The notes beneath the pieces are model-generated. The model saw only the letters and a list, made by a program, of their open reading frames with translations, was not told the DNA's origin and made no database searches. Position numbers and translations under genes: made by a program. A stretch of DNA of 64,000 bases from Coniella vitis (lineage: Eukaryota > Ascomycota > Sordariomycetes > Diaporthales > Schizoparmaceae): contig WUJK01000003.1 of the NCBI GenBank assembly GCA_011317545.1, positions 806,001-870,000 of the forward strand. The letters run 5' to 3'. Each line of letters begins with the position of its first letter. Within the stretch, counting starts at the first letter, position 1. Below are positions 1 through 12,300 of the stretch, piece by piece.

Positions 1-2393
1 GTTGGGGTGCGTTTCTCCCCGGCAGCGCGAGCGGCATCCGGCGTTGCGAAGGGCGACGTGCCCTCTGCTGCATTCGCAGCATCAGCAATCCGCGCCGATT
101 GTTGGAGCTCGCCCTTGCTGATTTTGTGAAACCAGGAGCGGATCATGACGAGAACCACCAAGAATTTGGCCGCTGGGCGTGACTTGTCATCTGCAGCAAC
201 CTCGCGAAATTTGTCTAGAAGATTGTCGAGGTGCTGGTCCACCTTCATACTGTCCTTGTCTATGATCTTGCCGAGGTCTGAATTGGGCGCACACGCGGCG
301 AAGTAGATTCGGATGAGCACAACAGTGGCATATGCGACTCTAACAAAGTTGAAGACGGGCAGACAGCGGATACTACTGGCATGCATGGAAAAGAAGGTTT
401 CGAAAATGCCGTCAATCGCCGTCAGACAAGCCGCCAACGCGTTGGTGTACGCTGGTGTCAAGGCTGCGGTGTTGATGAGGCTGTCGCGCAAAGTCTCGGC
501 AGCAAAGGGAGCCTTGAAGGCATCGGCGGGCTCGTTCTGCAAGGCTAACTCGTGCATGTAGAGATTGATGGTGTGAAAACTGAACTTCAACGATGCTGTC
601 GTGTACGCAAACTGTCAGTATATCGACGCCGACTGACACAAACCGGAAGAAGACTTACGCTGCATCAACTCTCTCGCCACCTCCTGCCTGTGCTTTTCCA
701 ACTCGCGCTCGAATCCTCTGACCTTATGTTGGGTCATGTAATCCGCGAGATTGATAGCAATGGTGGCATCATCCATGCAAAACTGAAAGCCAATCTCCTC
801 AGCCAGCTGGTGCGTGCGAACAAGATGGCAAAAGTACTTGTCTGTTGGCGCAGCCTCGGGCGAGGACTCGAGCACATCCAAGCACTCTGACATGAACGAG
901 GTCCATCGGAGCAAGAAGGGGCGGTGTAAAGCCATGGCGGTGTTGGTGGTGAGAAAGTAGCACATGAGCCACGTCCGCCGGGCTTCAATAGTTGTCGGAT
1001 CTGGCGGAGGGTGTTTTCTAAACGGATGATCTCGCCATGCCGGGCCAGTTTGCTTGCCACGTCGTGATTTCCGCTTGCCCAGGCCGAGGTCAATGGCCAT
1101 GACAGCCGCCATGTGCACGAGCTCGTAGAATTTGAGTTCCTCAAAATGTTCTGGAGGCCAGTACCAAATGACAGAGATGTTGAGTGCCTGCACAAGCTCC
1201 ACGCTCTTCTCGCCAGTGATCATGATCTTGTCGGCAAACACTTGCATGAGCTCCTTCACAACGACGCGTTGCACATTGGGTGTTTCCGAGGATGCCGCAG
1301 ACATGATGGCGAGGAAGAGGATGGGCTTGGTCTTGCGCAATTCGCCTACGGTCATCTCTCTTGGGAAGACGACGCCCGGGAGATGGGGTGCCATTTGGTA
1401 GTTGTAGCGGTCAAACAGCACGCTAGCTCTCTCAGAGGTGATGATACCTCGATCAACAATATCCGAGTACTCGTGGCTCCGCGTGTCGACAGCCGAGGGC
1501 GCAATAGACGGAGTGGGGGCGTCGTCGGTCGGGTCTCTGGCTTCTGTGTACTTGCGCTTCTGGCCGGCCAAGACCATTGGCGGTGCGTATGCCATGGAGC
1601 CACCATCTGCATAGGGTGATTGATTCTGTGAACGCCCCAGGCTCGGCGCATCCCGCTGCATGGCAGCATTGATAGTGCTCCAGCCGCGCGAAGCATCCAT
1701 CATTCCTCCGCCGTATAGGATACCTCCAGCGCCGTCTGGCATGCCCGGGATCGGGTGGCCGGCCTGCGCAGCCTTGGTGGCCGTCAGACTGGCCGTCAAA
1801 GCATCGATCTTCTTCTCGAGCTCGGCGACCCTGCTGTCCGTCTTCTTTTGGCGCTTGCGCGTGGGCTGCGTGACGATGCAGTTCCTACCAGCCTTGGCAC
1901 ATCGCTTGCAGGCCCCGTCCGGATTGTTTGGGTCGGGCTCGCAGCGCACCTTGAGGCCTCGACACGCCTCACAAGCCCTCGGCTTCTTGGCATCTGGGCC
2001 ACCATTCTCGTTGTCCGGACCGCCAGGCGTTTCGTCGGTGGCCTCGACAGCTGTGGACGGGGGGGATTGAAAATCGGAGTGGGGATTCGGATACGATGTG
2101 GCAGATAGGAGGCCATGGCCGGGTCGTGGGAGGTCTGGAGACGAGGCACTGCTTGGTGTGGAAGAGGACGCTGTAATTGTGGCGCCCGTGGCAGCGTTGA
2201 TGTTATTGTCGTTGTTATTGCTGCCACCAGCAGCCCCGTCGCCAGAGCCGTGGACAGAAGGTCGACGGTTGTTCGTATCAACAGCAGCAGCAGTAGCCAG
2301 CGAGGAGGAGGCGTCACGAGCATAGGCGTGCAGGTGTGAGTGCGAAGGCGCGTCGGGAATGCGCAGGCGGGGATCGAAGGCGGACGAGTCCAT
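1..2393 (-). CDS. Zn2Cys6 fungal transcription factor, 3' end cut by window edge
   Basis: Putative nuclear DNA-binding regulator. Exon 1 is 2393-659, intron 658-596 (GTAAGT...ACAG, 63 nt), and exon 2 runs from 595 off the window; about 776 residues are visible. A Zn2Cys6 cluster has cysteines at residues 141, 144, 151, 162, 165 and 172 (spacing C-x2-C-x6-C-x10-C-x2-C-x6-C). It is followed by a basic linker (TRKRQKK) and a short predicted coiled coil (SRVAELEKKIDALTASL) that would serve dimerisation. The remaining visible part is an alpha-helical region like the fungal-specific regulatory domain, with the join reading ELMQ-PSLKFSFHT. The N-terminal 135 residues are low-complexity Ser/Asn/Pro. 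I chose the ATG at 2393 (MDSSAFDPRL); the frame stays open upstream to 2756, but that part reads like untranslated leader. It resembles C6 regulators often annotated War1-like (weak-acid response), but that name is only a guess. Targets unknown. Confidence 0.87.
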
Positions 2394-2966
2394 TATGGCC
2401 GACGCCAGCTCGGGTCGCGTGGACCTTTGCGCGCCTGACGGCAGCTCATGAGACTGTGGGCGCTGTAGGCGGGCTACGCGGGTGGCCGTGCCGCTGAAGT
2501 CGGCGTCGGTTGAGGCGAGTCGAGGTCGTGGCCGTTGCAAAGACAGAGACAGACGCACAAGAGTCGGAGGACGGGGCTTGAGGAGGAGAGAAACCGACCC
2601 TGGAGCACGGCGATGACGAGACCCGGCCACCGATCTCTTTTGTATGGGTCCCCGTTGAGTCTCTTCCCCCTCAGTGGCTCCAGTGGGCTCCCGTGGCGTT
2701 GGCGTGGCGGGTGCTGTGAGCTGCGAGCGCCAGGTGCTATGTAGGAACTTATACATGGGTGGCCACTGAGCCTACAGCAGAAGTACCGGCTTACCGCCCT
2801 GTCACTCAGCTCCCCCGCACTTCTCTAGCGGGTGGCCGTTGAGCCTAAAACACCTGCTGTGCCAGGACAGACGTACAGGGGGTTTTGAGCAGTGTATCAG
2901 TACCTTTTTGGCAAACTGCAGTGCTTACATAGTACATAATACATGCTGTACTTGTATATAGTAGTA

Positions 2967-3009
2967 GTGGTGGTGGTGGTGGTGGTGGTGCTGCTGCTGC
3001 TGCTGCTGT
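2967..3009. repeat. TGG/CTG trinucleotide microsatellite
   Basis: About eight TGG units run directly into about six CTG units. The tract is intergenic. Confidence 0.9.
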
Positions 3010-4364
3010 CATCAGGCCACCATTCCTCCAAGCCAATCATGGGGATGAGAGATTTCTTACCTGGTTTGGCTCCCTCCTGGCCTTTTGGTTCTCTCGAGCA
3101 ACTACTGAGCCACCAACAGCCCATGCCTATCGTACATATTGTCCTGCCAGCTGCAGTCTCGACCCCTTTCGATGCCCGAACCAGGTCCCTTGCAGCCACC
3201 AGCACCTGCGTACCAAGATGGCAAAACTGAATACTCAAAAACGAGCAGAGCGAAGGGACTAACCAAGCCCCTGTTGGACGATCGGGTTTTGATCACTCAT
3301 TCTCCCGCTTGCAGACTGCGTTCCATTGGCTTCAGTATAATCTTGTATCTTGTGATTGTCTCTGGCCAGCTGTGACGGTGCTTGTACTTCCAGAGTTCGT
3401 GGACGTTTAACGAACTTCGCAAGCCATGTAAGAAGGTCCCCGAAGCACAATGGTAATACCGGCATTTATGAGCTAGGCAAACTTGAGCATCAGCGAGGAG
3501 GCAAGTCTAGCGATATGGATTCCCAGAGGTACACTGCATCCTCCTGACCGGATCCCAAAAGGCCAGACGGCTGCGCCGAAGGGGTACTTGAGCACTCATT
3601 TCCTCCGTCCAAGCTGTACTCGCACCCCATCCAGATAGGAATAAACATTCACCATCAGTGTTACCCTTTCATCTTCTCTTGTGGCCATCTTTTCAGTCTC
3701 TGTCGGGTTTGCCTTCGCTTGAGGTCAATTGGGTCGGGGTGAAAGAGAAGGTGAACTATGCTCATCCCCACAAGACTCACGGCCGTCTTGATCCCAACCG
3801 CCACATCTGTGGCTAATTCAGCACGAGGAGGCTGGAGGGTCCGCGAGCGACTGACTTAACCGCCTAGTCTGTACATACATAGGCCAAGATACTCGGCCAC
3901 ACCATCTAGAAGCAAGTACAATCTGTTGGCTGCTGACAGAGGCACATCAAGGCAGCCTACCGATTGCCTAGGCTTGCCAGTTTTGTACAACAAGCAGCCA
4001 ACAGCCTAGGAGAAAGTCTGCTAGTCCAGGACGGGAAGACCCGCCGTATGCTGGCTAAATATCCAGGGTCCTACCTTGCCCAGACCTCACTAGACTGCGG
4101 ATCCCCTGAACATCAAAGCTGCCAGCAGGACTATGATAGTACGTAGCACCACCGTTCTATCTGCCTTTTTTTTTTTTTTTTTTGTTCTTTCTGTTCTCTT
4201 GCTTTCCTCCCAGGTTGAGGAGTAGTGCCGGGGCAGCAAGCCAGAAGTAGATTGTGCTCGAGACTATTTGTTTTATTCCTTGCTTTCTGATTGACGGGGC
4301 AGAGACCCTTTGCGTGCACCTGCCGTAAACGCCAAGGCTCATACTATCCTGTACGCTACCTAGC

Positions 4365-4403
4365 TACATAGTACTATGTAGTGTTTACCTAGGTACCTAG
4401 GTA
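4365..4403. repeat. Compound palindromic element
   Basis: An 18-base perfect palindrome covers 4364-4381 (core TACATAGTACTATGTA). Five bases later come two overlapping copies of the palindrome TACCTAGGTA (4386-4395 and 4394-4403). This is the densest cluster of the two intergenic words that recur through the window. Confidence 0.85.
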
Positions 4404-4455
4404 CTGCACCTGCTGAATCCAGGCCATTTCCCTTGGTGCAACGGTTGGAGTACTG

Positions 4456-4462
4456 TCCCCCC

Positions 4463-4504
<42 letters not shown>

Positions 4505-4530
4505 TTCTCTCTCTTTCTCTCTCTCCCTTC
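4456..4530. repeat. C run plus CT dinucleotide tract
   Basis: A short C run is followed by about 17 TC units and then a degenerate pyrimidine tract. Intergenic simple-sequence repeat. Confidence 0.9.
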
Positions 4531-6122
4531 CATTTTCACAAGGAATTGTCTTTTGAGAATGTGTACGGCAGGGTGCTCAGTATACATATTCATGGGAAGC
4601 CATACTGTGCAGAATTCAGGTGGATCAGTGTTGCCGTTAGTACATAGCAAACGGGGCTTGCGCGTACCGTGGCGCAACGTGTTCTATGGTAATCTATAAA
4701 CGACCAGGTCCGCGCTTTGATTGGCCAATTAAGTGGTTCATGACTTGTTGGTCCTACAAAGACAGATTGGCATACTCGACCATTTTGTGCCATGTTTACA
4801 GAGCACCACAATATACAAAACGGAAAACCAAAGCGAGGGGAACCCGTCGCTCGCGTCCTAGCATGCGTCAACACCCACGCAAGCCACAGTGAGAATACAT
4901 AGTACTATGGTAATACCCGCCAATCGCTCAAGTCATACCAAGTCACACCAGCCAGCCACGAATCGTGTGCTGCGACATTCCATGTACACAAGAGGCAAAA
5001 AGGATACCAAGGTGGATATCGACATTTAGCCTAGGCGAACCGAGAAGACGGTAAGGCAAAAAAATAAAAATAAAGAGCCCCCTACCATGTCACCAGCCAA
5101 GCTGCTCCATCAGTCGCTCTCCCTATCCCATGGCCCCCTTCTCCTGCCCCCTTCCCGCATCCATGCTCGGCAAGATTAAAGAGCAGCAGATCCTCTGTCA
5201 ATCTGAGATTTCAGGGTCCTGTTTGCCCAGGGTGCCGTACCCATTTTTAGCTTGCTGGCCCGACTCATTGGGCCCGGGTGGTCGGCGGTCAATAGCTCAC
5301 GATACTATGTAGATGGGTTGAATAGTAAGGAGGGCCCGGCAGACTAGGCGCCTCTGCTGCTCAGCCATCTTCACTCACGTAACATGGTCACGTACTCGCG
5401 ACCAAAGATACGACGAGTAATGTCACTGTCTCCTGGCAAGCGCGGCGTTTCACGTCTTCCTCGCCACAGAGGACCCTGTTGATCAATGGACTGCTCCATC
5501 CGCGGGGATCATGGCCAACAGGTCCTTCTCGTCTATTGTCTGGGCAATGTGTGCAGGCTCGCTTCTCATTTCTGCTATCCTTTCCTCCTTCCCATTCCCT
5601 CTTCACACAACATGGCGACATGCCGCTAGCCCTGCACTGCCCTGCCCTGTTCCATCCCATCAATCCACAACTAGGTATGTGCACTCAGTCCCTCGCTGGA
5701 TGGTACGCCCCTTTCTTTCGTAGCATAGGTAGCATAGCGTTGGTAGTTGCATGTGACCATCCCTCACCCCGGGGAAAACAATGGCAGGGGTCCTGGCTTT
5801 CGACGTTGTCGGTTCCTGATATATTTGTTCACTTCTTTTGCGCGACATGGCATTGCTTCCTCTGCGTGTCTTTCTTTTGGCCTCTTTCCTGTCAACGTTC
5901 CTGCATCTCCATCTCCATCCTCAAATTGCCTGAACGTACATCACACATACAAACGAAATCTCGCTGGCGACAATCGGAAGCGCGGATGTGCAAGTTTGCT
6001 TGACCATTCCTGTGTGACGCGGCAATCTTGGGCCATTCAATCCCTCATCTGGAGCCTGCCACTTTTCTCTCTCGCCCTCGCCCTCATCCTCACCTCATCA
6101 TACATACACGGACAGCAGAAGA

Positions 6123-8059
6123 ATGAATCTAGGCCGCGACCGCCTGATACCAGCCCGTGAGGTGGAAGCCCTCATTGCAGACGGCCACTTGGTCGTCGTG
6201 TACGAAGGACTCGCGCTCAAGCTCGACAATTGGCTCAAGAAGCACCCCGGAGGACACCTTGCCATTGAGCACATGGTGGGCAAAGATGCGACAGATGAGA
6301 TTGATGCGTGAGTTTCCCATTACTCTCCCAGGCTTGTGAGGAGAGAGGAGAGATGGAAAGCATGGAAATAACTGACAGCCACAGATACCATTGCGACCAA
6401 ACGTTGCGGCGCATGAAGGCCTTTCGCATTGGACGTGTTCAACTGCCATGGACAAACTTCGTTCCTCCCATCCAAGGCGGCGTGTACCGCAGACTGGGCG
6501 AAGCAACCGGCAACGACCAGGATTCCGAGGTGGACTTGGACACCACAGCAGACGAAACCACAAGTGAGAGCGCCGAGGCGTCATCGCTATTTAGTGCGCA
6601 GCGGGACACGTCCAGTTCGGCTTCAAACGACGATGGTGACGAGATGGAGCTAGAGACAAAGCCAGAGCCAGAGACCGCAGCCTTGCCACCCTCATCCACC
6701 TGTCGGCTGCGCGCCAAATTGTCAAGACCGCCAGCAAGCGCGCCCACCAAACAGTCCGCCAACGCACTGCCTGCAGAACGACTCTCCCGCGAGGCCTACG
6801 TGGCGGCCATGGTGCAAAAGGAGATCGCAGACAACGTCCGGAGTTACCCTTCGCTTGACCAGGCGACCCAAGACGCCATCCGCGCAGAATACCGCGCCCT
6901 GCACCAGATCATCAAGGACGAAGGCTTGTACGTCTGTCGGTACTCCGAGTATGGCAAAGAATGCATGCGCTATGCCATGATCTTTGGCGCCTTTTTGTAC
7001 TTTCTCCGCTTGGAGTGGTATGTCCCGTCCGCTGTTTGCCTGGGTCTCTTTTGGGTAAGTATCATTTGCATCCTCGCCATCTGTGGAGGGAAAAAAGAAA
7101 AAAAGAAGAAGAGAAAAAAGACTAACACAAGCAAAACCATCCAGCAACAAATCATGTTTGTCGCCCATGATGCCGGCCACCGCGGCATCACAGGCAACTT
7201 CATCGCCGATACCATCATCGGCGCCTTTGTCGGCGATTTTTGCAACGGCCTCTCGATCGGCTGGTGGAAATCCTCGCACAATGTGCACCACCTCGTCACC
7301 AACATGCCTGAGCACGACCCGGACAACCAAAACGTGCCCATCTTCGCCACGTCCCCTACCTACTTCAAGTCCATCTTCAGCTCCTTTTACAAGCTCCGCT
7401 TCGCTTGGGACGCCGTCGCCGACACGCTCGTGCCCTGGCAGAAATACACCTACTACCCGATCATGTGTGTCGCGCGCTTCAACCTCTACCTCCTCTCGTG
7501 GACACACCTCTTGCTCTCCCCGCGTGCGTCCCAGCTTGGCTCGGCTTGGTGGACGCGCTACCTCGAGCTTGTCTTTATGACGGGCTTCTGGGCACTGTTT
7601 GGGTACGCTTTGCTGTGGCGGACGCTCCCCGACTGGCCCACACGCGTCATCTTTGTCCTCGTCTCTCACGCCGTCACCATGGTGCTGCACGTGCAAATCA
7701 CCCTGTCGCACTGGGGCATGCCGCATTCGGACCTGGGCCCGACCGAGTCCTTTGCTCAGCGCCAGCTGCGCACCACCATGGACGTTTCCTGTCCACCCTG
7801 GCTGGACTTTGTGCACGGCGGCTTGCAGTTCCAGGCGGTGCACCACTTGTTCCCCCGTGTGCCACGGCACAACCTGCGCAAGTGCCAGGAGCTCGTGCGC
7901 GCATTTTGCGAAAAGACGAGGATTGAGTATCAGTGTTTGGGGTTTGTGGATGGCAACAAGGTCATGTTGACGCGGTTGCAGGAGGTTGGCAAGATGGTGG
8001 AGACGTTGGTGCAGTGTTCGACGCACATGGCCGAGACGGGCCATTATGAGCTCGAGTAG
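6123..8059 (+). CDS. Delta(8)-fatty-acid (sphingolipid) desaturase with N-terminal cytochrome b5 domain
   Basis: Predicted ER-membrane enzyme that introduces the C8 trans double bond into the long-chain base of glucosylceramides, taking electrons through its own cytochrome b5 domain. Exons are 6123-6307, 6385-7054 and 7145-8059, giving 589 aa, the usual size for fungal members. The heme-binding HPGG lies at residues 41-44. The three desaturase histidine boxes are HDAGH (293-297), HNVHH (330-334) and QAVHH (515-519); the glutamine in the third box is the hallmark of front-end and b5-fusion desaturases. Between b5 and the catalytic part there is a Glu/Asp/Ser-rich linker of roughly 100 residues. 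Intron 2 (7055-7144, GTAAGT...CCAG) is 90 nt with no in-frame stop, so retention would insert a Lys-rich 30-residue segment just before the first histidine box. The start is the first ATG before the b5 fold. Substrate assignment follows the family and is not proven here. Confidence 0.93.
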
Positions 8060-8821
8060 AAGAAGCCTGCATGAATTTTTCCCTAGTATCGGCATTGACG
8101 GTTGCAGCAACAAAGAAATAGAGGGTTCCGTTTGGGGTTTGGCGTTCTGAGGGATACAGGAAAAAGAAAAGAGTTCCCAGGGTGTTTTTTTCTCATCCAA
8201 CCAGAGCATTCATCGACAATAGTATTGAGTACAGCCTGCAACAAGATACCCAAATATATCCAGTCGTATCATATTCCCTAATCACTCTGGCTCGTCTGGA
8301 TAAGTTGGGACGGCGGTGGCGATGACTAGGCCAAAGGAGAAGCATCCTCCCAACTTCGTTTTCATGATGTGTGCCCCAAGGTAGAATCAGCATTACAGAA
8401 GCCTTGAAGTGTCAAGATGCGAGCCAATGTCCACAAACTGGAATGTCCCCAGCACATTACCAAACGCACTGGCAACCAAGGGCGAGTATACTGTATCCCG
8501 CAGATGGACTAACCCGACGGTTCATAGTCACATGGAACTGCCTGGAACCGACTGCCTTGTCCTCTCACGCGATAGTAGTTGTGGTTCTCCACTTGGGCTG
8601 GAACACTTGTCGCCTTTGCTTGTCTACTATGTGAGGTTGAAGGGACATCATTGAGAAATGAAAACAGAATCAACCCGCGGGTTTCGATTCCAGACGTTCG
8701 TTGTAAGCGGCAAACAGCACGCAACGCTTTATTAGACCCCTGCGATCCAGTCAAAAAACTCCAAAAATAGCTTCTCGGCCACCACACTCACTCACATACT
8801 CGTTAGCCCCCCCTTCCCCCC

Positions 8822-8823
<2 letters not shown>

Positions 8824-8865
<42 letters not shown>
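8824..8865. repeat. Homopolymer T run, 42 bases
   Basis: Uninterrupted T run directly after a C/G-rich stretch. An A-rich tract lies about 475 bases downstream in the complementary sense. Confidence 0.95.
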
Positions 8866-9340
8866 CTGTAATTTGGTTCATTCCATATTGGATGGAGAAG
8901 CCCGAACTGAGTGAATGCATATCTATCAGTAGAAGCGTTCCAACCAGGCCGGTTGGTGTTGCCATCTGTTCTCGGCGCGATGGCCTTTACATGGGATGGG
9001 GTTCTTGCTTGGATTGATATGGAGGTACCTCGCCTCTGTGAGAACCAAGGTTAGTATACAAAGAGAATGACTGAAGAGAGACACGGGCTGGATGTGTTGG
9101 GAAAAAAGAAATATCAGAGGCGTGTGTTATCATGTGTTGTTCATTGGTCCTGTAGTGCTGGTGGTGGTGGTGGTGGTGTTGGTTGTTGGTTGTTGCTGCC
9201 ACAGCCTGCCACGTATATGCCACCCTGCAAACAAGGCCAGTGACGGACGACCTCTCGTTCCTCTGTCCTCCAGCCGCCGAATTTGAGAAAGTTGAGAAAG
9301 TTGAGAGATTGTGTTCCTGCTTTCCCATGTAGAAGATCGG

Positions 9341-9385
9341 AAGAAAAAAAAAAAAAGAAAAAAAAAAAGAAAAAAAAAAAAAGAA
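9341..9385. repeat. A-rich tract
   Basis: About 45 bases, nearly all A with scattered G. Intergenic. Confidence 0.9.
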
Positions 9386-12300
9386 GGCAGAAATGGTGGT
9401 GGTACAGGTGGATATTGGGACCGCTCACTTTATGACCGGATCATTTCCCGAGATGCAGCTGTCATACAGAGGGATCACTGGCAATGCTGTTTGGCAAGGT
9501 CAACACATACACGTACTCCATACATGGCATTTTATCAACACAACCTAAATACATATGTACATATGTACACATACCTGCGTCGGCCTCGGACTCGCCCAAC
9601 ATCAACACCCCGAAAAAACGAGCCTGGGGTGCGGCGAACAAGACAACTGCCACGACCAAAACCAATCAAGCCCACTGGGGATTGTCTCCATAGTCCTCAG
9701 TCGGAGAATTGAGGCCCCCCGGGCCCCTCCCCCGGCCGTGTTCATTCGCTAATAGGAACCTGCAGGTTGGCTGTCAGCAAATTCCCACTTTCCATGCCAT
9801 TGTAAGATGCAAACACGAGAGGAAATGGGAGGAGTGTGGGCAAAAAGAGTTGTGCGGCACACAAAAAGGCCCACACTGCCCGGTGCAAATCCCCCGCGCC
9901 GTAGCCTAACAACTTGCCTGACAAGTTGTGACCAATAGAGGCCGCACCGGGCCCTGTAATGTTGTGACCTGTCGATTTTGGACCTCGTCCCCTCTTGGCG
10001 AGGCCCCTGCTGCCATCAATCCTCTCGGTAGGCCTGTCAACAAGGACATCAGTCTGTTTGGGGGCCGCCATAAGACCCCGCCCCCTTCTGAAACTTAGTC
10101 TCAAACCCCTACCGCTGGCCCCCCCCCCACTCTCTGTCAGCCGTTTCGGAATGTAGCGATATCCCAAAGCGAACAGCGCAGGCCCGTTTGCATCGTGGCA
10201 GTTTGACTGCCAAAGCAGCAAAGTATCGTGCGTTTGCTCTGCCGTGTGGCTCTGCAGGCTGCCACAGAAGAGCTCTCTCTGCTGTGGCCAAAACACCCTC
10301 AACCTGCGTTTATTGCGCAGCGGGCTTGGAGACTTGGTTCTACCCGGCCCCCTTCCGGGCCTTTAGCATCCACCGACTGCCAGCACCAGCACCAGCACCA
10401 GCACCCCCCGGCTTCCCCTGCACCCGGGACGGTACCGTCTCCCGATCGTGAATTTCCATTAGCACCAGCTCGCTTCTGCTGCCATTGAACCCAGTCCGAC
10501 AACGAAACGACGAAACCCGCAGTAGGTGATGTATGGAGTGCAAATAATGTCCGAGCGGAGCCACACGTACGATGAATCATCGTCATGGCATGATGTGTGC
10601 AATGAGCCGCAACCCTTCTGTGGCCACCAACCCACAATGTTAATCGGAAGACAAGTCCACTGTCCCTGGATGGATCGATGTTCTGTCCTTCATTCACCGT
10701 TGCAAGTCGGCTGCGCCCTCTGTGCGATCTGATTTTCTCCCGGTTTTGCATCCCAGCATTCCGGCCTGAGCGGCGGAGCCAACAAGGAAAACGCGACGAG
10801 ACGATGCAGCAATTCTGATTCAAGAATCAAGCGTGACGTGCGACCTGTGCGCGACTGTGCTGGCTAGCCACATGTACTATGGTAGCATGTGCGAATTATT
10901 GCGTGCCTATGAGAGTGAGAATACAGTAGTCGGGCCCCGGCAAAGCGTTCATTGAGATTATCATAGCCACTCTCTCTCTCATCTTTGCTTGCTGCTTGCC
11001 CGTGACTGTGACTGCGACTGCGGCCTGGTCAGGCTGTTTTGTTGTTTCTTGCAGCCGTGGGGCACAGGCAATTCCTCAAAGAAGCTCCTGTAGATGCTTT
11101 GAGCGGCATCTCGGGCAACCGACTGCTTTGCACCGCCGCCAGTGTCACGTAAACCCTGAAATTGGTATACGAGTATGTCCCTGCCCCGGATGACTTCGCT
11201 ACCGAGGGAGCCCTTGGGCAACCCCATGGGTTTGATAGCATTGGCACACCGACAGCCACGCAGCTCGGTGCATTAAAACGGGCCGCAAGAACCGGTGGGC
11301 CCTGAAAGAGTCTCAAACCCAATCTTGCATTTTGTCTCTGTTTGTGGTTGAAACACTCTTTTTGGCTGTGCCCCACTGGAATGCATCAGCTGTCGTATCA
11401 ATTCATTTGATTTGGGTTTGTTTTTTTTCTCTCGTATGGTGTTGCCACTGGTAGTGTCGCATGCAAATTCTAGGGTGCGGCCTTGTGTCACCGAGAGCGT
11501 AAACCCTTTGATGAGTCTCAGGAAGAAGAAGCAAGTCCATCAACGCGGAAAGAATAGGTCTACCCAGATGATACTTTGCAAGAAACGACGAGGCCCGAGC
11601 CGTGATTGTGACAGGAACCAAAAGGTTTCAAAGGCTGATTCATTCATGGGAATGAGGCATGGTACATCGGTCTCGCGGACCACTATGTACAAGTAGATGC
11701 TGATCTGCAGGGACGAATTCATACTGATGCCGTATCGCCGGCTGGTGCGACGGCGAATCTATCTGTTTGGAGATATTCCAGTTACTTTTCATGGTCAATA
11801 ACAGACAAATACCCTCGTCATCTTGCTTTCCGCGCGGGAACTGTTGCCTTGGCGCTCTGTGGTGTGTGTGGGCGTGTGTGTGTGCGTGTGTGTGTGTTTG
11901 AAGGCTGCTTCGAGGCAGACCAAGGGTCTGTTTCGTCCCATTCGCCAGAGCTCGGGCGGTTCAGTGTATGCAGATGGCTGAGCGGCAATCGTTGGTACCG
12001 CTGCCCGGCCTCCGGGGAGCTAAAACAAGAAAGGTGTGGGTCATGGCACGCTGTCTCCTTGAGATGGCGAGCTGGCGAGATGGCGCAGTGAAAGCTACTG
12101 GAGGTGCGATAGAAAGAGTACGATGGCAGTGACCTACGCACGGCGGCTGTCTCGCGGTGACATGATTAGCCAGGCGGCCTGTGTGAGTGCCGCACAAGAC
12201 AAACATGGACTCCACTGCCGAGGGAATTAGGCCTCTTGTAAAATGGAAAGATTGCGGTCGTTGAGCGTCATTGAGTCATCAGCAGGTCTGCCCACCCCAG

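Larger units (their letters stand above)
2394..6122. other. Divergent intergenic region, no gene seen
   Basis: This 3.7-kb stretch lies between the divergent start codons of the Zn2Cys6 regulator and the desaturase. I see no recognisable protein. It holds a TGG/CTG microsatellite (2967-3009), an 18-base T run (4166-4183), a CT-rich tract (4456-4530), and several copies of the TACATAGTA and TACCTAGGTA words (2926, 4365-4403, 4896, 5303). Pyrimidine-rich sequence from about 5560 to 6110 probably includes the desaturase promoter and leader. Confidence 0.6.

Noticed and set aside
6722..8209. A 495-codon frame antisense to the desaturase.
   Set aside because: It is the mirror frame of a clear multi-domain gene; its openness follows from the third-position GC bias of the coding strand.
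9742..10302. A 186-codon open frame on the minus strand within the gene-poor region.
   Set aside because: Low-complexity Arg/Gly stretches, no recognisable motif, and several equally long overlapping frames nearby suggest chance.
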